Positions 48,499 to 60,121 of a stretch of DNA of 64,000 nt are shown here, one piece after another. Source of the DNA: Capsicum annuum (lineage: Eukaryota; Streptophyta; Magnoliopsida; Solanales; Solanaceae); the NCBI RefSeq assembly GCF_002878395.1, contig NC_061114.1, positions 149,158,824-149,222,823 of the forward strand, written 5' to 3'. The translations under genes were made by a program, and so were the position numbers. The notes beneath the pieces were generated by a model, which had not been told where the DNA came from, did not search any database, and was given only the letters and a program-made list of their open reading frames with translations. Each line of letters begins with the position of its first letter. The stretch's first letter is position 1.

Positions 48499-51297
48499 TG
48501 TAACACCCCTTATTCATTGTGTACTAGTTCTACTTATGTTGTAATTAATATAGCCTTATGGTATAGGTAATGGACTCGGTATCCTATGTGATTAGTGACG
48601 GTAAGATAGGTGAAGAAATTCCCATACACTTAAACATGGTATGGTAATGATACCGTCAATGTGAGGATTTTTATTTTGGGATTGTAGGTAGGTATTTGAG
48701 TCTAAATACTGAAGTAACCAAGTGTACATGGGTTTTAAGTTTAACTAAAGGTATATTAATAAAAAAATGGGATAAAAATTAAGGTGCATGCTAGACAAAG
48801 AAATTAAGTAGGTGTGTCATCTACTTTGACCTTTTGAAAAAACTAAGAATTAATTAGGTGCATCACCTACTAGAAATTCTTTGACCATCTTATTGTGCTA
48901 AGTACACTACCACCTATTTGAATTAATTTTGGACCAAATTGATGGAAAGAAAGGAAGGAGAATGTGCAGCCAAGGCCCACCTGTTTTAGATCCACAAAGG
49001 CCTAATATAATGGGTAAGTTGGTGCATCGCCTACTTGAAAAATTATGGCCAAAAAATGTCCAAGAAAGTCGGCCAAGATTAGCTCCTTTTATAGTGTTTG
49101 AAAGCAGCTCCTTTAGATCATTTTAACTTAAACAAAAAAACTAGTTTCTAGGTTTTCTCTCCTGTTCTCTCTTAGCTATACAACGTTCCTATAATTCTTG
49201 TAGGGTTATTTGAATTTACCCTCCTTACAATCTAAAGGTAAGTGAACAAATCATGAACTTATCTTAAGAATCCTATGAGATTATGTTCTCCATGATTAAA
49301 TTATAAGACAACCCTTTTTATGTATGGCAGTCCCATTATTCTTGATTTGCAAGAGATTTTTCTCTTCACCTTTGGTTTGTGATTGAAGGAGTCAAGCTAT
49401 TAAAGAGGTATACATTAGAGAATAAATTATCACAGAAAATAAGATATGGTTACTATCTATTTTTGCCCTTATCCTATATACATGTATTAGTAGGACATTG
49501 TGTATATATTGTTGTTAAGAACCTAAGGGATGGTGAGTCCAATTTTTGGTTGCCATATTAAGGGATATTTGGGGCTCTTTTGGAACTATTTTGTGTATAT
49601 ATGTTGGGGCTGCTTGGTTGATGTTGTGGGAAAGGTGTGAATAGTTTTCATTGAAAGGTAGAAGGAGGGTACAGTGGTACACCATGGAATTGAATCTTGC
49701 ATAAACAAACTACACACACCACTTGATATATATATTTTTTGAGTATAATAAATAGAAAACTGTTAAAAGGGAATCTTATAATAAGTTACATTGCATGTAA
49801 ATGTAATTGGAGAAGAACGAAGTTCAAAGAACACCCTTGGATTAGTTAATTGTGGGCGTAGCTACTGGTTTGGTTAGTGTAAATGGCATGAATATGTTAA
49901 TTAGCTACTAATACTATTTTATGCAATTGTAGATTAATAATCTAAAAGGAAGAACATTAAGTAAGAGTGTGATCAGTTGTATAGCAAGGTATGTATGGTT
50001 CATTGATCCTATACTCTTTTGCATGAATCTAACTCGTATGTTATAAAGTAATCTTCCTAAGCGCTCTTTCTTTCAAGTTATACATAAAGGCAGCATACAC
50101 CTCCAAGGTGACTAACAACCTGATTCCTACTCATTAGGGTGTTAAAGTACCTGAAGATGTGTTCGTTACTAGACCTATATATTTCCCCTTCCAAGTACTA
50201 GTATGGTATAGGCATTTTCAGCAAAACGTTTTATACGTTATTCTCTTAGTCAACATGGCCTGTGGTGTTAATTAAGCTCATATGTGTTATATTTTTGTTG
50301 TTTCTGCATCTTACCTCATTGTTACTACATCTAGTGCATGTTGGTATATTCTTTCGCTACTTGTCCAAAGTTCCAAATTTAATAATACCATGACCACCAA
50401 AACAACAACTTTAAAGATTAAATAATCATTAGAAGTGAATCTATCTATTCTTGGATGGTATTCCAGAGGTTGAAGGAACGCCTAGCATAGGGCGATCCTA
50501 ACATTACGGGTGGTATCCCAGGGGTTAAAGGAAATCCTAGCATGGGTCGATCCCAATTTATGTATTTATGAGGATCGTATCCCAGTGTTTAAAATGCGTA
50601 GCATGGACAATCCATTTTTACAAATAGTGAGCTGGTCATTTGTATCATAAAGTAAAGAAGAATAAAGCAAAGTAAATGATGTAATTTATAGGATTCCATA
50701 AGTACAAGAAAAATTGGTCTTCTATCCTTATCTGTAAATTTAGATATTGATATATGATTTTATTGAGATCATCTTATTTATAGTCACTTCATGTTGTACA
50801 TACTCAGTATATTCTTTATATAACGTCCCTTGTTGGGCGGACGCTATGTTTTATACAATAGGTATAGGTACTCTAGCTAGTAGACCACCCAAGTAGGAGC
50901 ACAGGACATCCAGCGGCTATTGGTGAGCTCCAAGTTTATTTGGCGCTCTTCGAGCCTGTTATATATATTTCGTTATTGTATAGTAGTTATGAGTAAGGCG
51001 GGATTTTTTCATAACCTAAACTAAGTCCATGTATCTTTTAGAGGCTTTCTAGACCAATGTAAAGATAAGAATTGTAGCATTGTGTTCTTTTAACGATATG
51101 GGCCCAACAACGAAGTATTGCATATGTAGGTTTGGGATTTCTTACGTGGTTTTTTTCTTCAATACATAATATCCATATTTAGCAGGACCTTTGTATGTTA
51201 TAGTTACATGCACAAAAGTACAAGGTTCTGGGTTGGTGCTCTCTGACAATTGCGACTACGAGTGTTTGTCCACCCCAATAGGACTTAAGGCATGAAA
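48499..51297 (+). repeat. 5' LTR of element D
   Basis: About 2,799 bp, starting TGTAACACC. It aligns from about 48974 onward with 56063-58402. It contains a minisatellite at 50457-50615. Confidence 0.8.
50457..50615 (+). repeat. Minisatellite in LTR of D
   Basis: Three imperfect units start at 50457, 50512 and 50576 (spacing 55 and 64 bp). They share GGTATCCCAGGGGTT and CCTAGCATGGGTCGATCC-like words. The 3' LTR has the same set at about 57546-57700. Confidence 0.8.
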
Positions 51298-51301
51298 AAA
51301 G

Positions 51302-51316
51302 TTGTCTCATAGCAGG
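51302..51316 (+). other. Primer binding site relic of element D
   Basis: TTGTCTCATAGCAGG, compared with TGGTATCAGAGCAGG for initiator tRNA-Met. The context (leader with GCCGTGTCT...GTAGAGTCTTG) is normal for this lineage. Confidence 0.55.
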
Positions 51317-51517
51317 TCATCCTAGGGAGTTATCTGCAAAGCCGTGTCTATGTAGAGTCTTGCTTATGGGTGTGTTTTGCACCACATCTCTAAGTAGGAG
51401 GCTATGAGGCATTTAGGAGTTATTTCTTTTTCTCCAATCCTTAGATTGTTCGATCAAGCCAATAATGTAGGTTGATTTGTATTTAACTTTGAATATTTTT
51501 TTCTCAATATGGTAAAG

Positions 51518-52972
51518 ATGCTTATTACAAGAAGGAGTAAGAGTAAGCAAGTAGATGTGGCTGTCGGAGAAGGGACAAAAAAATAACCACCTAGACATAT
51601 TGATCAAAGTGAGGATCAAGATGAGTTTGCATCACAGGCAGTTTCTACTCCTCCATCTCTCAAAAAACTAAAGAGGAGAGGAGTACCCCTATAGTCACCT
51701 ATTAATGCTTCTAATCAAGATTTTAGAAATGTAGTACAATTATTAACACGTATAGTTGTTGGATAAGGTCAAGGATAAGAAGGTTAAACTATGGGTACTG
51801 TGGTGTGGATAACTCAACTAGTCTATAGACACGGGATTTTCTTAAATTGGACCCTCCTTAATTCATGGGGTCAGATCCTAATGAAAATCCAATAGACTTT
51901 ATCAATTAGATTCAAAAGGCTCTGGATGTTATGCAGTTATCTGGTAAAAAAATAATTGAGTTAGCAACATATCTATTAAAGGAGGTGGCTATATTATGGT
52001 ATGAAGCTTGGAAAAAATAAAGGGGAATAGGTGCACCTTTAGCTAGTTGGACAGAGTTCAAAATGGCATTTCTTGATCATTATCTTTCATTAGAGATTTG
52101 GGAGTACCTTGCATATTAGTTCTTCAATCTTCACCAACGGTATATGAACGTAAGAGAGTATAGTCTTAAATTTAATTTTTGGCCAAGTATGCTCCTAATG
52201 TTGTGGCTACTATAGAGGATAGAGTTCAATGATAAATGGATAGATTGTACCCATATTTATTTAGATATTGAACTATTGTTCCCTTGAATAAATACGTATA
52301 TATCACAACAATACAAGCTTTTGCACAAAAAATGAAGGATCAAATGCAAAGAAGGACAAGAGAGAAAGAAAGGGGGAACTCCAAGAGGGCCAGATCTATG
52401 GAACAATTTTTGCCATCTCAAGGAGAATTCAGGCCTCATTTTTTCTATGGAATACCTAGACCACCACCTTCCTACTCTATATAAAATGCTCCATCCCAAT
52501 CACAGGGGTTTAGAGGGAGTAAATTCGGGCAAAGAAGTGAGAGTCAAGGTTCACAAGTAGCGGGGTATCAAGGGAAGAGAAGTACAATCAAGTTAAGAAC
52601 TCTGAGATAGATTTATAATAATTATGGAAGGAATTAGGTAGGTGCATGTAGGTTTGGGATAGATTCTTGTTATTGGTGTGGCACACCGGGACACATAATG
52701 AGAGATTGTTTAAAAAGTGGCATGGGTGATATGGTATGACCTACTGGATTGACTAGTGCATTATCATCCTCAATTTCTCCTTTTGGCAAGGGTCAATAAA
52801 TGCCTACTGGTCATGGTAGGGCTGTTTAGGGGGCAGCTAATTCTAATAGTGTTTAGAATTGTACATATGCTCTAGCGGGCCGTCAAAATTTAGAGGTTCT
52901 CCTTATGTGGCTATAGGTATATTGTCCATCTTTTCACATAAGGTATATTCATTAATTTATCTGGATCTACAT
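51518..52972 (+). pseudogene. Gag and protease start of element D
   Basis: Tekay-type Gag from the ATG at 51518 (MLITRRSKSK). The core has SDPNENPIDFI and IQKALDVMQLSGKK (51860-51950), WTEFKMAFLDHYL (52049-52087), MNVREYSLKF (52144-52173) and the late segment open at 52284-52484. A good zinc knuckle CYWCGTPGHIMRDC spans 52668-52709 (CX2CX4HX4C). YALAGRQN and ILSIFSHKVYSLIY (52865-52960) form the start of protease. The sequence switches to the opposite-strand gag of element E at about 52973. Stops are frequent. Confidence 0.8.
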
Positions 52973-53416
52973 TATCTAAGAAGGATGTTGCAAATTATTT
53001 CCATTCTATGGGCTCTGCATCTGTACCCTTGTCTACCTTTCACTGTTTAAACCACGTATGGTCTACATCTTGTAGATGATAAGTGGCTAACTCTGCACTC
53101 TCACTGGAAGTCACTCCCATAATGTCTGTTTGAACCTGGTCTTGGAATTCCTTTGGATCTACTTCAGATTAGAACGTGAGAATAAGGGAGGATTCATTCT
53201 GGTAAAGTCCCAAATCCTGGCTACAGCTGAATTGGCCACTAGGTTGGCAGGAACAGTAGCTGGCCATTCATTTTGAGTTGTGACGAAATTCGCTAGAGTA
53301 GTAAATGCAGTCCTAAATTTTGTATGGGAAATATGTTCATCTAGGGGATCTGCCTGAACGGGCTGAGGTGCTGACTGATTATCCATTCTCCTTTTGCTAG
53401 CCCCTTTGGAAGGCAT
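52973..53416 (-). pseudogene. Gag N-terminus of element E
   Basis: Minus strand, ATG at 53416 (MPSKGASKRRMD), open to 53159. It continues after a stop with DPKEFQDQVQ, MGVTSSESAELATYHLQDV and GTDAEPIEW to about 52975. This is the Tekay/Del Gag core, closely related in layout to that of element H. It ends abruptly at the junction with element D. Confidence 0.75.
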
Positions 53417-53623
53417 ATTTTGTAAGCGAGAGGAAGAAGCAGATTAGATTGAGAAAATAATTAGAGATTATGCTCACTGGCACGACATAAATACTGGAAG
53501 AAGGGAAACTATTCCTAAAACATCTCATAGCCACCTGCACATAAGTGTGGTGCATAACACACCCATGCACAAGACTCTACTAGATGTGAATTTTCAGACT
53601 TCCTAGGACACTATTGAACCTTA

Positions 53624-53636
53624 GGCTTAAATACCA
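53624..53636 (-). other. Primer binding site of element E
   Basis: TGGTATTTAAGCC on the minus strand, at exactly the same distance from the LTR as in element H. It has three mismatches to TGGTATCAGAGCC. Confidence 0.7.
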
Positions 53637-53640
53637 AGTT

Positions 53641-56062
53641 TGTAACACCCCAAATCTAGTACTCAAAATGTTACATGGTGCTCATGACCCTAAAGGACCA
53701 CAAGCTAACCCAGGACTGATATCTGTAACTGAGCACTGAATAATATACTATAATTATGTGGAATATAAGCTATAAGGCCATAAGGTTCAAAACTAAACTA
53801 ATGCTGAATATAAAACAATGTCTGTAATGGGGTATAATAATGCCCAAAAATGAAATAAACTATCTAAAATATGTTATAGTCTGAAAGCCTCTAAACTATC
53901 TGAAATCTGTGGAGTTGATGGGATATATCCCCAACTAACTCCAAACTTTTGAAAAAAAAATAATAAAATAACAATGCTATCCTCGAATGATAAGGATTCA
54001 CTACTAGTTTGGATGCTAAATATCTGATCTACTAAGGATGCTCGGGAGATTGTGCTTCAAAACCTATGGTATAAAATACCATAGCACCAATATGTCCGTA
54101 CATTAAATATACTAGTATGAAAGTGAGGTAGATGAATGCAATGGTTCATACACATGAATAATACTAATTGACTGAATAATATTAACATGAGAATACATGC
54201 ATGAATATGTGATTGTGATTGAGATCGTGATAACACTGACTCAAGAATTTTGATAACGCGGATTTTCTGATATCTGAGTACTAATACTGGGATACTGAAT
54301 GATTAAGTCTATTGAGTACTGAGGAACTGATGTTGTATTACGATAATGGAAGAACTATTTCTGATAGTTCTGATTATGAAGAACTAGTTTGATTGACTAT
54401 ATCTGACAGTCCTGAAATCTAAGTAGTGTTGATGTCTCAACCTATGCTGGCTACATAGTTCTTGAACGTAAGGATTGCTTTTAAGGATCATGCCCTCAAC
54501 TGTCAGTGTTTGTGTCCTCATTCTTGGGTTCACTTGGTGCTAAATCCTACTCCCATCTGAATAAACACTGAACATAATTAACTGAACTAAACTGGACTCA
54601 GTTTATTGAGATTTGTTGACTGATGGAATACTTCTGAGATTATTGAAGTACTGATCTTTCTAAGATTACTAAGATTACTGCGTTTACTAATTTTTCCTGA
54701 GTCACATGACTGACTGAATTCTACTGAACATGGCTTAACTGAGGATATCATGAAAACATGACACTGGCTCTAGACATAAAACTAAATTTTTGGGTACAAG
54801 TACCCCCAGGACTCGATAGCATAAAAATAACAAGACTTGACACTTCTTGAACACATGACCAATATCAACAATTCATAATCCAATAAGTTGGGAATTTCAT
54901 GAATTATGTGGTTATCATAATCTTAGACATGGAAGGAATGCATATAATCAATGTCATAATTCCATATTCTAGAATCATGAGCATTTCAACAAACATCTAC
55001 ATTGCACATCAATAGCATGAGAGTAATTTAAACATAATGGTTAGACATGAACCCATCACTAAAGTCCCAATTGAACTATATTACATGATTTCTAGTCTTC
55101 TAGGCATTTTATCAAACACCTTACATGCTCCACTTAGGGCCTAGGTATAATCATCAATTAACACCTCATAAACCACTCAATTCATGGATTTAAGCTCATA
55201 TACTTATGTAATTTCATAAAAACACACCAAGACTCCAACTTGGGAACCATACAACAACAATCACATAAACATAATCAACCCACAACATAATATTCATAAT
55301 ACATGATTTAAAACATGATTCTTGGGCTTCATGGATGAAATAAATCCATGAGTGAGCACTATGCATACCTGATTTAATGAATTTGGAAGGATTGATGGAG
55401 AGTTCATATGATTTGGCCCTTGAATTTGAGATCTAGGGTTCTTGTTCTTGAGAGAGAAAGATTTTTCTCTTGAGAGAAAGTGAGGAAAAGTGATGTAATA
55501 GGGGTTTTAGGGCATAATTTTATGGTTAAAGGCTGATCTGGGTCATCGAAAAATACCCAATTACCCTTAGAAGGTTTTTAGTTTTTGTCACTGAAACCCA
55601 ATTTGGTCACTTGGTGCGATACAACTCTATCGCATCGTGCCACTTGAAATTGCCAACTGGAAACTGGGTTGATGGCGCCACGCGGTGCAATACTGGATGG
55701 GACCTATAATTTTACCACTAAGCAGTGATATCACAGTAAGATACTGGAAATTAACCACTTTGGATTTTGATGCGATGCACCATAATCATAGAGACATACT
55801 GGATTATGATTATTTCCATTTTGGAATGCTCCGCGATGCATTGATGGTTTAGGTGATACACTATCTCACTAAAAATGCTCTAACTCTTCGGCCGGGTGTT
55901 GGATTTGGTGAATTGGATATCGATGGAAAGCTTATTCAATTCCCACATAAAAAAGTAAAAATATTGAAAATTCCACATGTATAAAAGTGGATTCATCTTT
56001 TAAAGCAAGTCATTAATATTTTTGGGATGATTTTAAGCTAGATAGAAGTATGGGGTATTGCA
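53641..56062 (-). repeat. 5' LTR of element E
   Basis: 2,422 bp; plus-strand ends TGTAACACCCCA and TGGGGTATTGCA. It shares with the LTR of H the block ending ggaaagcttattcaat (55880-55940 versus 32360-32415). A GCGATGC word array lies at 55610-55860. Immediately right of it the 3' LTR of element D resumes. Confidence 0.8.
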
Positions 56063-58402
56063 AAGCCCAACAGTTTTAGATCCATAAGGCGCAATATAAT
56101 GGGAAGTTAGTGCATCATCTACTTGAAAAATTATGGCCCAATAATGGACAAGAAATTTGGCCAAGAGAAACTCCTTTTAAAGTGCTTGAAACCATCTCCT
56201 TTAGCTTATTTTAGCTTAAACAAACAAAATAGATTTCTAGTTTTTCTCTCATTTTCCATTTTATCTATACAACAGTCCTATAATTCCAGTAGGGTTCTTG
56301 GGATCTACCATCCTTCCAAGAAAAAGGTAAGTGAACAAATCATGAACTTATCTTAAGAATCTATGAGAATTATGTTCTCTATGATTAAATTATAAAACAA
56401 CCTTTTTTAGGTATGACAGTCCCATTATTCTTGATTATTCAGATATTTTTCTCTTTACCTTTGGTTTGTGAGTTAAGGAATCAAGATGTTAAAGAGGTGT
56501 ACATTAGAGAATAAACTACAACAGATATTAAATTATGGCTACGGTCCATTTTTGCCCTTATCCTATATTCATGTGTTGGTAGAGGATTGTGTATATATTA
56601 TTGTTAAAAACCTAGGGGATGGTGAGTTCAATTTTATGTTACCATATTAAGTGATATTTTGGGATCTTTTGGAATTATTTTATGTATATATGTTGGGGGC
56701 TGCTTAGAAGGTATTGGGGAAATGAGTGAATAGTTTTCATTGAAAGGTAGGTAGGAGGTATAGTGGTACACCAGCAAATTAAATGTCATGTAAGTTCACT
56801 GCCCACACCACTTGATATACTATTTTGAGACTATAATAAACACATAACAGTTAAGGGGGAATCTTATAAGAAGTTACATTTCATGTAAATATAATTGGAC
56901 TAGAACGAGGTTGAAAGAACAACCTTGGATTAGTTAATTATGGGTTAATACCTAGCTACTTTTTAGGTGATTTTAAGTGGCATGAATATGTTCATTAGCT
57001 ACTAATAAATTTTATGTTATTGTCGATTAATAATCAAAATGGAAGGACATTAAGTAAGAATGAGAATTGTGCAGCAAGGTATGTACGATTCATTGATCCT
57101 ATACTCTTTGGCATGAATCTAACTCTGTATTACAAAGTAAGCTTCCTCAGTGTTTTTCCTGTTAAGTTATAAATAAAGGTAGCATACAACCTCCAAGGTG
57201 ACTAACAACCTAATTCCAACTCGTTATGGTGTTAAATTATCTAAAGATATGTTCGTTACTAGACCTACACATTTTCCCTTCCAAGTACTAGTATGGTATA
57301 GGTGTTTTGATCAATACGTTTTATGAGTTATTATCTTAGTCAACTTGGTATGTGGTGTTAAATAAGCTTATATGTATTATATTTTTACTGTCGCAACATC
57401 CTACTTCATTGTTACTACGTCTAGTGTATATTGGTATATTCTTTTGCTACTGGTACAAAGTTCCAAATTTAATAATACCATGACCACAAAAACAACAACT
57501 TTAAAAATAAAAGAATGATCAAAAGTGAATCTATATATTCCTAGGTGGTATCCCAGGGATGGAAGAAACAACTAGCATAGGTCGATCCCAATATTACGAT
57601 GGTATCCCAAGGGTGAAAGGAAAGCCTAGCATGGGTCGATCCTAATTTATGTATTTATGAGGACCATATGCCAGGGGTTGAAATGCCTAGCATGGGTCAG
57701 CCTCTTTTACCACTGATCAGCTGGTCATTTATATCATGTCTTATAATTTCATAAAGCAAGGATGAATAAAGCAAAGTAAAGGATGTAATGTACATGATCC
57801 TAAAAGTACAAGCAAAGTTGGTCTGATATACTTATCTATAAAGTTATATATTGATATCAGATTGTCTTGTTTATAGTCACTTCATGTCATATATACTCAG
57901 TACATTCTTTGTATTGACTTCCCTTGAGTGTGGGGGGTGGAGGGTACACAGTTTTTCATGCTATAGGTACAGGTACTCCAGTTAGTAGACCACCCTAGTA
58001 GGAGCACAGGACATCCAACGGCTATTGGTGAACTCCAAGATTATTTGGGGCTTTACTAGTCTGTTATATATATTTTCGTATTGTACATTACTTATGAGTA
58101 AGGAGTGGATTTTTCCCAACCTTAACTAAGTCCATGTATCTTTCAGAGGCTTTGCAGACCAATGAAAACTTAAGCATGGTAGCATTCTATTCTTTTAACA
58201 TTATGGGCCCGACAACCAAGTCTTGCATAAGTAGGTTTGGGCTTGCTTACGTTGTTTGTTTTCATTAATACATCATGTCCATACTTAATAGGACCTTCGA
58301 ATATTATTGTTTTATGCATAAAAGTACAAGGTTATGGGTTGGTGCTCTTGAGCCATTACGGCTATGGGTTCCTGTCTGTCCCAAAAGGATTGAGGCATGG
58401 CA
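56063..58402 (+). repeat. 3' LTR of element D, 5'-truncated
   Basis: Corresponds to about 48974-51297 of the 5' LTR, for example acttgaaaaattatggcc and agtaggagcacaggacatcca in both. The first 475 bp of the LTR are missing at the boundary with element E. Confidence 0.8.
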
Positions 58403-60121
58403 TACCAAATATATAAACTTCATGACTTGTTTGTTGAATTCTAGCTTTTTATTCTTCTTAAGCCCTTTTTGAATAATGATGTTTGATGAGCCTTTCCCTA
58501 TAATAGATTGAGTGATGACATTATTATAGAAAAATCTATGTGTTTTCAGGTTTTTGAGCTATAGATGCAGGGGAACTCTGAGTACCAGTGGCATCATAGA
58601 TTTAGGGTTACCCTTATTCCTATGGTGAAATCTGAGTAGCAAAATAGTTTTCCCTTGTGAGAGATGATATATGAGATAATGGGATGATTTAGTGCTAATG
58701 ATAACCATTTTTGCATAGTGAAATACAAAGCAAGTATCCCCCTCCATCCCAAAACTTTTTGTGAAAATCAAGGGCATGAATGTGAATGGTTTTGTAACAA
58801 CACTTTCCTCTTTTTGTGACTCCAAATTCTTTAGTTTGTAGTGTGTGGCAAATATCTCCCTTTGTCTAGTAGAAAATGTAATTAAGCCTCCTTGAATAGT
58901 TTACATGCCATGTGTGGTAAGCTTAGTCATTTAATTCTTATGCTAGATTATTTCATTAAGAACTTTCCCTATTAGTCTGTCAAAGCTAATCTTGATTACA
59001 CATGGTTGGTGAAATGATCTTAGGCCTTCTTTAAGAACATATAAATCCTGTTTAGCTTATAAATCCTACCCATACATAGATTCAATCTCTAGTCACTCAC
59101 TTTGTGCCTTTGAACCTTTCTTTGGCAATAATATTACAAGACATGAGCCATTTGAATTTTATCCTTCTTTTGAACCCTACCCTCCTTGAACTTAAAAGTG
59201 TAACTTGAGGCTAAAAGGCTAAGTTGGTGGTGGTGAATCTTGGAAGAGGTAACTTTGGGACATGGGATTGTAAGTTGGTGCCTAAGAGGTAAAAAATGAG
59301 AACATGGGATTGTAAGTGGGTGCCTAAGAGGTAAACAATGAGAACAAATAAATAGGAAAAAGAAAACATTCAACAAAGAAAAGAAATGCTTGAATTGTAC
59401 AAAGAATTGAGATGAGAAGAAAATGCTTTCAAGAGATGAGTGAATCAAGGTATTAAAAATAGGCACATGTGTGAGTTTGAAGGAAATAAAGTGGCCCATT
59501 AACCAAAGGTTAATTGAATAGTGTGTTATGTAGAGTTCAAGGAGGGTGTAGTCACTTTTATCCAAAATATTTATCCCACCCTTTACCGAGCCTTCAATAA
59601 AAGCTCGAAAAATTCTTTTGAGATATCAGACCAAGTGTCTTCAATTTAGTGGTGATTGAAAATAAGGGCAAGCATATGCCATAATACTTGTTTGCATTAA
59701 GAGATTCATTGTGAGAGTGAGTACTTGTTTTGTAGTTCTTTGTTGCATGTAAGATACTATGATGTGTTGGGACTTCTTTTCGTAAGGAGGCATATCGACT
59801 AGTTGAGGTGGGGGGAGTTTTCATCTTCTGAAAATAAGGCAACGGAATGTAGTTGAGTCATTTGATAGATAGTCACTTCTAGAGAGTTAGTGTTTGTACC
59901 CTAGTCATTCTAAAAATTATTTTGCATCCTTTAAAGTGTGCATGATTTTGAGGGAAGTTGTGTGAATATCTTTTTCCATGTTTGAAGGCTAATTGGTAGA
60001 GATAATTGAGTTAGGATTCATTGTTATCATTTAGTCAAATGAATGGGCTTATAACTGAATAGTCTTATAGAATATAGAGTAATGTTTCTTTAGGACAAGC
60101 AAAGTTTTGAGTTGGGGGTGT
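58403..60121 (+). other. 3' non-coding interior of element C
   Basis: No recognisable protein on either strand; the minus-strand open frame at 59134-59565 is low-complexity. It contains a 42-bp tandem duplication (59261-59344) and ends with AGGACAAGCAAAG, then the polypurine tract GAGTTGGGGGTGT (60109-60121). Confidence 0.55.
59261..59344 (+). repeat. 42-bp tandem duplication
   Basis: Units start at 59261 and 59303, each with catgggattgtaag then gtgcctaagaggtaaa. The two copies differ at only a few bases, so the duplication is younger than the surrounding decay. Confidence 0.85.

Larger units (their letters stand above)
48499..58402 (+). mobile_element. Tekay/Del element D, internally deleted
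   Basis: 5' LTR 48499-51297, primer-site relic, gag and start of protease (to 52972), then element E, then the last 2,340 bp of the 3' LTR (56063-58402). Flanking 5-mers cacca (48494-48498) and tacca (58403-58407) agree at four of five positions and are the likely target-site duplication. It is inserted in element C. Pol and the first part of the 3' LTR are missing. Confidence 0.8.

Noticed and set aside
59134..59565. 143-codon minus-strand open frame with an internal repeat
   Set aside because: The repeat is the 42-bp DNA duplication; the frame lies opposite the 3' non-coding part of element C and has no family features.
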